Origin: Bacteroidaceae bacterium
GTDB lineage: Bacteria > Bacteroidota > Bacteroidia > Bacteroidales > Bacteroidaceae
DNA: 64,000 nt
Assembly (NCBI GenBank): GCA_017517605.1
Contig: JAFWYQ010000108.1
Span: 1-64,000, forward strand
Reading direction: 5' to 3'
This document shows, piece by piece, positions 61,602 to 64,000 of the stretch. The notes under the pieces were generated by a model. The model ran no database searches. It saw only the letters and a program-made list of their open reading frames with translations, and was not told the origin of the DNA. Numbering within the stretch: position 1 is the stretch's first letter; each line of letters begins with the position of its first letter. Both the position numbers and the translations under genes were made by a program.

Positions 61602-61633
61602 CAAAAGTAGTAACTTCCTTCTCTACCTACAAA
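61602..61633 (-). promoter_or_regulatory. distal promoter, shared-spacer type
   Basis: Minus-strand TTTG (61630-61633), 20-base spacer, TACTTTTG (61602-61609). Spacer TAGGTAGAGAAGGAAGTTAC resembles that at 60175. It would feed leftward into the AT hairpin at 61548. Confidence 0.7.
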
Positions 61634-61715
61634 TTATTTAATAGTAGATGCAATGTTTTTAGCCTTCGTTAACTGTTGTTGGTAAGTAAGGTCACAGGCA
61701 ATAAACATTCCTTTT

Positions 61716-61811
61716 TCCTTTCCAGAAGGAAACTTTATGCGGAAACTTTCCTTCTGAAAAGGAAAATATTGATGATTTCTTTCCTTTTTAAAGGGAAAGT
61801 TTCTATATTTG
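61716..61811 (+). promoter_or_regulatory. promoter region of the DUF4143 ATPase with palindromic words
   Basis: A TATATTTG -7 box is at 61804-61811, 21 bases before the ATG. Upstream, CAGAAGGAAA (61724-61733) pairs with TTTCCTTCTG (61748-61757), and TTTCC words recur up to TTTAAAGGGAAAG. These are candidate operator sites for autoregulation. Confidence 0.5.
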
Positions 61812-61831
61812 CACCCAAAATAGGAAAGATT

Positions 61832-63124
61832 ATGGAACTTCGTAGTACATTTCAATCTATCATTTCCCTGCATCAAGAGGAAATGCCGTTGCATTTGCAG
61901 GAGCGTGAACACAAATTACCCATCAATGGCGAGCGTATTGTGACGGTGACCGGTATCCGCCGTTGTGGAAAGTCGTCGTTGTTGGGGCTTGTTATCAATC
62001 AATTGCTTGAAAGCGGTGTCCCTCGCGAACGGATTCTTTATATCGGCTTTGATGACGAACGTTTTGCATCTATGGAGTCTCATCATTTTGATGAAATACT
62101 CCAAGTCTATCGCGAGATGTATCCTGGACAATCGTTGAAGGATGTATATATGTTCTTTGATGAAATCCAACTCATTGATGGGTGGGAATTGTTTGTACTT
62201 AGGGTTTATAAGAATTATTGCAAGAATATCTATGTCACGGGTAGTACAGCCAAAATGTTATCGGGCGAAATGGCTTCAGCGCTCCGCGGGTGGCCTGACG
62301 AATACAGGGAATATCCGTTGAGTTTCGGCGAGTATCTCTCTTTCAAGGGTGTCAAGGCCAACAAATTTACAGAGGATGGTGCCGCAGTACTTGCCACTAC
62401 ATTCCGTATGTATTGCAAAGAAGGGGGATTCCCTCAAGTCGTTTTGACACAGGGGATGACCGAGAAATCCAAAATATTGCAATCGTACTTTAATACCATG
62501 TTGTTTCACGATCTTATAGAGCATTATCGCATTGGAGCATCACCATCCGTGGTTCGTTACGTACTGAAGCGGGTGATGAACAATTTGACCAAGCCTACTA
62601 GTGTGAATGCCATCTATAATGAACTGAAGTCGCAAGGCATGAAGGTGTCGAAAGATTCGTTGTATCAATGGTTGGACTATGCCTGCAACATTTTTATGTT
62701 TTATAGAGTGCCTAAATATTCCAAATCGTTGGTGAAAGAGAATACGGCCCTTCCTAAATATTATGTTGCAGACATCGGATTACGTACTGCCGTGTTGCTC
62801 CCTCAAAGTGAAGACGAGGGAAAGGCGTTGGAGAATGTGGTGTGCATGATGCTGCAACGTACATTGGGAGAAGACGAGCGTATCTTTTATTTTCACGATA
62901 CGGAGGAGTGTGATTTTGTGGTTCAACGGGGTGGCCAAGTGACAGAACTTTTGCAGGTATGTTGGACGTTGGATGAATCCAATACAGAGCGTGAAGTAAA
63001 CGGATTGCTTGCAGCCTTTGCTTTTACAGGATGTTCCAACTGTCGTATTATCACATATAACCAGCGGGCCACCATTCAGCATAAGACTATGACGATAGAG
63101 GTTCTGCCTGTTTGGCGGATCTGA
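61832..63124 (+). CDS. AAA ATPase with DUF4143 C-terminal domain
   Basis: About 430 residues from the ATG at 61832 (MELRSTFQSIISLHQEEM), because the -7 box lies at 61804 within the longer frame. Walker A in TVTGIRRCGKSSLLGLVI, then Walker B-like VYMFFDEIQLIDGWELF and the sensor region CKNIYVTGSTAKMLSGEM. The DUF4143 end contains a nuclease-like fold (ENVVCMMLQRTLGEDERIFY, ECDFVVQRGGQVTELLQVCW). This large family occurs in many copies per Bacteroidetes genome; its cellular role is unsettled. Confidence 0.93.
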   Translation: MELRSTFQSIISLHQEEMPLHLQEREHKLPINGERIVTVTGIRRCGKSSLLGLVINQLLESGVPRERILYIGFDDERFASMESHHFDEILQVYREMYPGQSLKDVYMFFDEIQLIDGWELFVLRVYKNYCKNIYVTGSTAKMLSGEMASALRGWPDEYREYPLSFGEYLSFKGVKANKFTEDGAAVLATTFRMYCKEGGFPQVVLTQGMTEKSKILQSYFNTMLFHDLIEHYRIGASPSVVRYVLKRVMNNLTKPTSVNAIYNELKSQGMKVSKDSLYQWLDYACNIFMFYRVPKYSKSLVKENTALPKYYVADIGLRTAVLLPQSEDEGKALENVVCMMLQRTLGEDERIFYFHDTEECDFVVQRGGQVTELLQVCWTLDESNTEREVNGLLAAFAFTGCSNCRIITYNQRATIQHKTMTIEVLPVWRI

Positions 63125-63137
63125 CTCATTTTTGTTC

Positions 63138-63995
63138 TTATTTCTTCAGACTTTTATCCAATACATTCTCATTGTCTTGTAATAGTTCCGAAGGACGGGC
63201 GGTGTTGTATTCCACCATCTTTCCTTCGGGATTGATGAGGACATAGGTGGGGAATCCGGTGATGTTATAGACCTTGTCTTTGTCGTTCAATGTACGTAAG
63301 TTGATACCTTGGCGTGAACCATGTCGGTCAATGTGTGTCGGCCAAAACTCTGCATCGTTCCTTTCCATATAGACAAAGGCATAGGTTATGCGGTTATCGT
63401 AAGCACGGTATTTCTCCCGCAGGGCAGGAATGTTTTTAAACTCACGGTGGCATACGCGGCATCCTTGACTCCAGAATCCCATGTACAGATACTTTCCACG
63501 GAAATCTGCCAAGGTATAGATTCTTCCTGCTTCATCAGTCAAACGGAAGTCCGGTGCTTGTTCACCCGCTTGGTAGGGCGTGAGTTTGGCAATGGTCTGT
63601 TGCACATAATCCTTTGCCCATGGATAGGTTAGGTCGCTTTCCAAACTACGCAAGTAGGAAAGGGCATCGTTAGTCGGTAAGTCATAGTGGGTAAACGGTG
63701 CACGGTAGGCCAATGTCCATTCGGCCGTTTCCCTGTCCTGCATGATGCGGAAGGTGGTGTCCATGCGTTCAAGATACCTCTCGTACAGCGTGGTCAAACT
63801 GTCTGCCGGTCCCGTTAATGCCCTGACGTGTAGATGTGCCCAGTTCCAGAGGAAGCTGCGATAGGCACGGTGGACGAGATACTTGGCTGGCAACACTTCG
63901 TAGGCGGCTTTGCCTTTCACTGTATCTTCTGGCAGACCGCTGCGGAGTCCACGTAGTTTCAACTCCTCCATGGCCTCCAGAGAGTATTGTACCAA
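63138..63995 (-). CDS. TlpA-like thioredoxin protein, partial, CRVC site
   Basis: 285 residues visible. The frame is still open at the right edge of the window, and no signal peptide is seen, so the N terminus lies outside. The C-terminal thioredoxin domain is clear: YLYMGFWSQGCRVCHREFKN and the cis-Pro in ITGFPTYVLINPEGKM. The redox pair is CRVC, not CGPC. The upstream part (ALTGPADSLTTLYERYLERM) is helical as in other DUF4369-type family members. It is the fifth TlpA-like protein in the window. Confidence 0.85.
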   Translation of the reverse strand: MVQYSLEAMEELKLRGLRSGLPEDTVKGKAAYEVLPAKYLVHRAYRSFLWNWAHLHVRALTGPADSLTTLYERYLERMDTTFRIMQDRETAEWTLAYRAPFTHYDLPTNDALSYLRSLESDLTYPWAKDYVQQTIAKLTPYQAGEQAPDFRLTDEAGRIYTLADFRGKYLYMGFWSQGCRVCHREFKNIPALREKYRAYDNRITYAFVYMERNDAEFWPTHIDRHGSRQGINLRTLNDKDKVYNITGFPTYVLINPEGKMVEYNTARPSELLQDNENVLDKSLKK

Positions 63996-64000
63996 CGACA

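Noticed and set aside
1..64000. tRNA or rRNA genes
   Set aside because: I read the spacers for T-loop (GTTCRANNC) and rRNA words and found none that fold properly. A tRNAscan or Infernal run would settle this.

Overview
The window reads as chromosomal DNA from a gut-type member of Bacteroidales (Bacteroides, Phocaeicola or Prevotella-like; I cannot fix the genus). The evidence is: promoters with a -7 box of the form TAnnTTTG and a TTTG box about 19-21 bases upstream; secreted proteins with DUF4369/TlpA or Por-type C-terminal architectures; xylan-degrading enzymes (GH115, GH10); and Bacteroidales gene orders such as ftsX-DUF3098-uppP-truB-queA-folK and acpP-fabF-rnc. No rRNA, tRNA, CRISPR array or intact insertion sequence was found.

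Left end (1-6.2 kb) is accessory. It holds an AT-rich pair (outer-membrane barrel plus large lipoprotein), a Fic-family gene between direct repeats, and a compact cassette of DUF5675 protein, 46-residue peptide, HU-like DNA-binding protein and small holin-like membrane protein. A second HU-like protein at 22.4-22.9 kb has the same C-terminal GGNPL tail and a homologous upstream inverted repeat and promoter.

From 6.6 to 13.6 kb the genes run rightward: nadA, a small barrel protein, a GH115 glucuronidase and mutS. From 13.7 to 32.3 kb they run leftward: a CotH-type protein, porZ, rdgB, yitT, leuS, the second HU protein, an outer-membrane protein with a long structured leader, a helix-hairpin-helix protein, folK, queA, truB, uppP, DUF3098 and ftsX. 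From 32.7 to 39.3 kb they run rightward: DUF4254, a family 9 glycosyltransferase, pdxB, acpP, fabF, rnc and a lytic transglycosylase.

The right third is envelope biology. Five thioredoxin-fold TlpA-like proteins occur at 39.5-42.8, 59.0-61.4 and 63.1-64 kb. A MacAB-TolC-type export system spans 42.9-52.4 kb, followed by a remnant toxin-antitoxin pair and a sigma-54-dependent response regulator/histidine kinase pair (52.8-55.5 kb). A near-perfect sigma-54 promoter stands 41 bases before the adaptor gene, so the two-component pair probably controls the exporter. A GH10 xylanase and a DUF4143 ATPase complete the region.

The spacers are unusually structured. They contain 9-base-period arrays, 7/14-base-period arrays, a 22-bp tandem repeat, REP-like inverted pairs, and two copies of one hairpin family that show compensatory stem changes. 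The strongest candidate for something undescribed is a roughly 220-base structured leader or ncRNA at 24430-24650 with its own promoter and terminator. Next come the paired HU/GGNPL modules and a promoter element shared by three TlpA-like genes.
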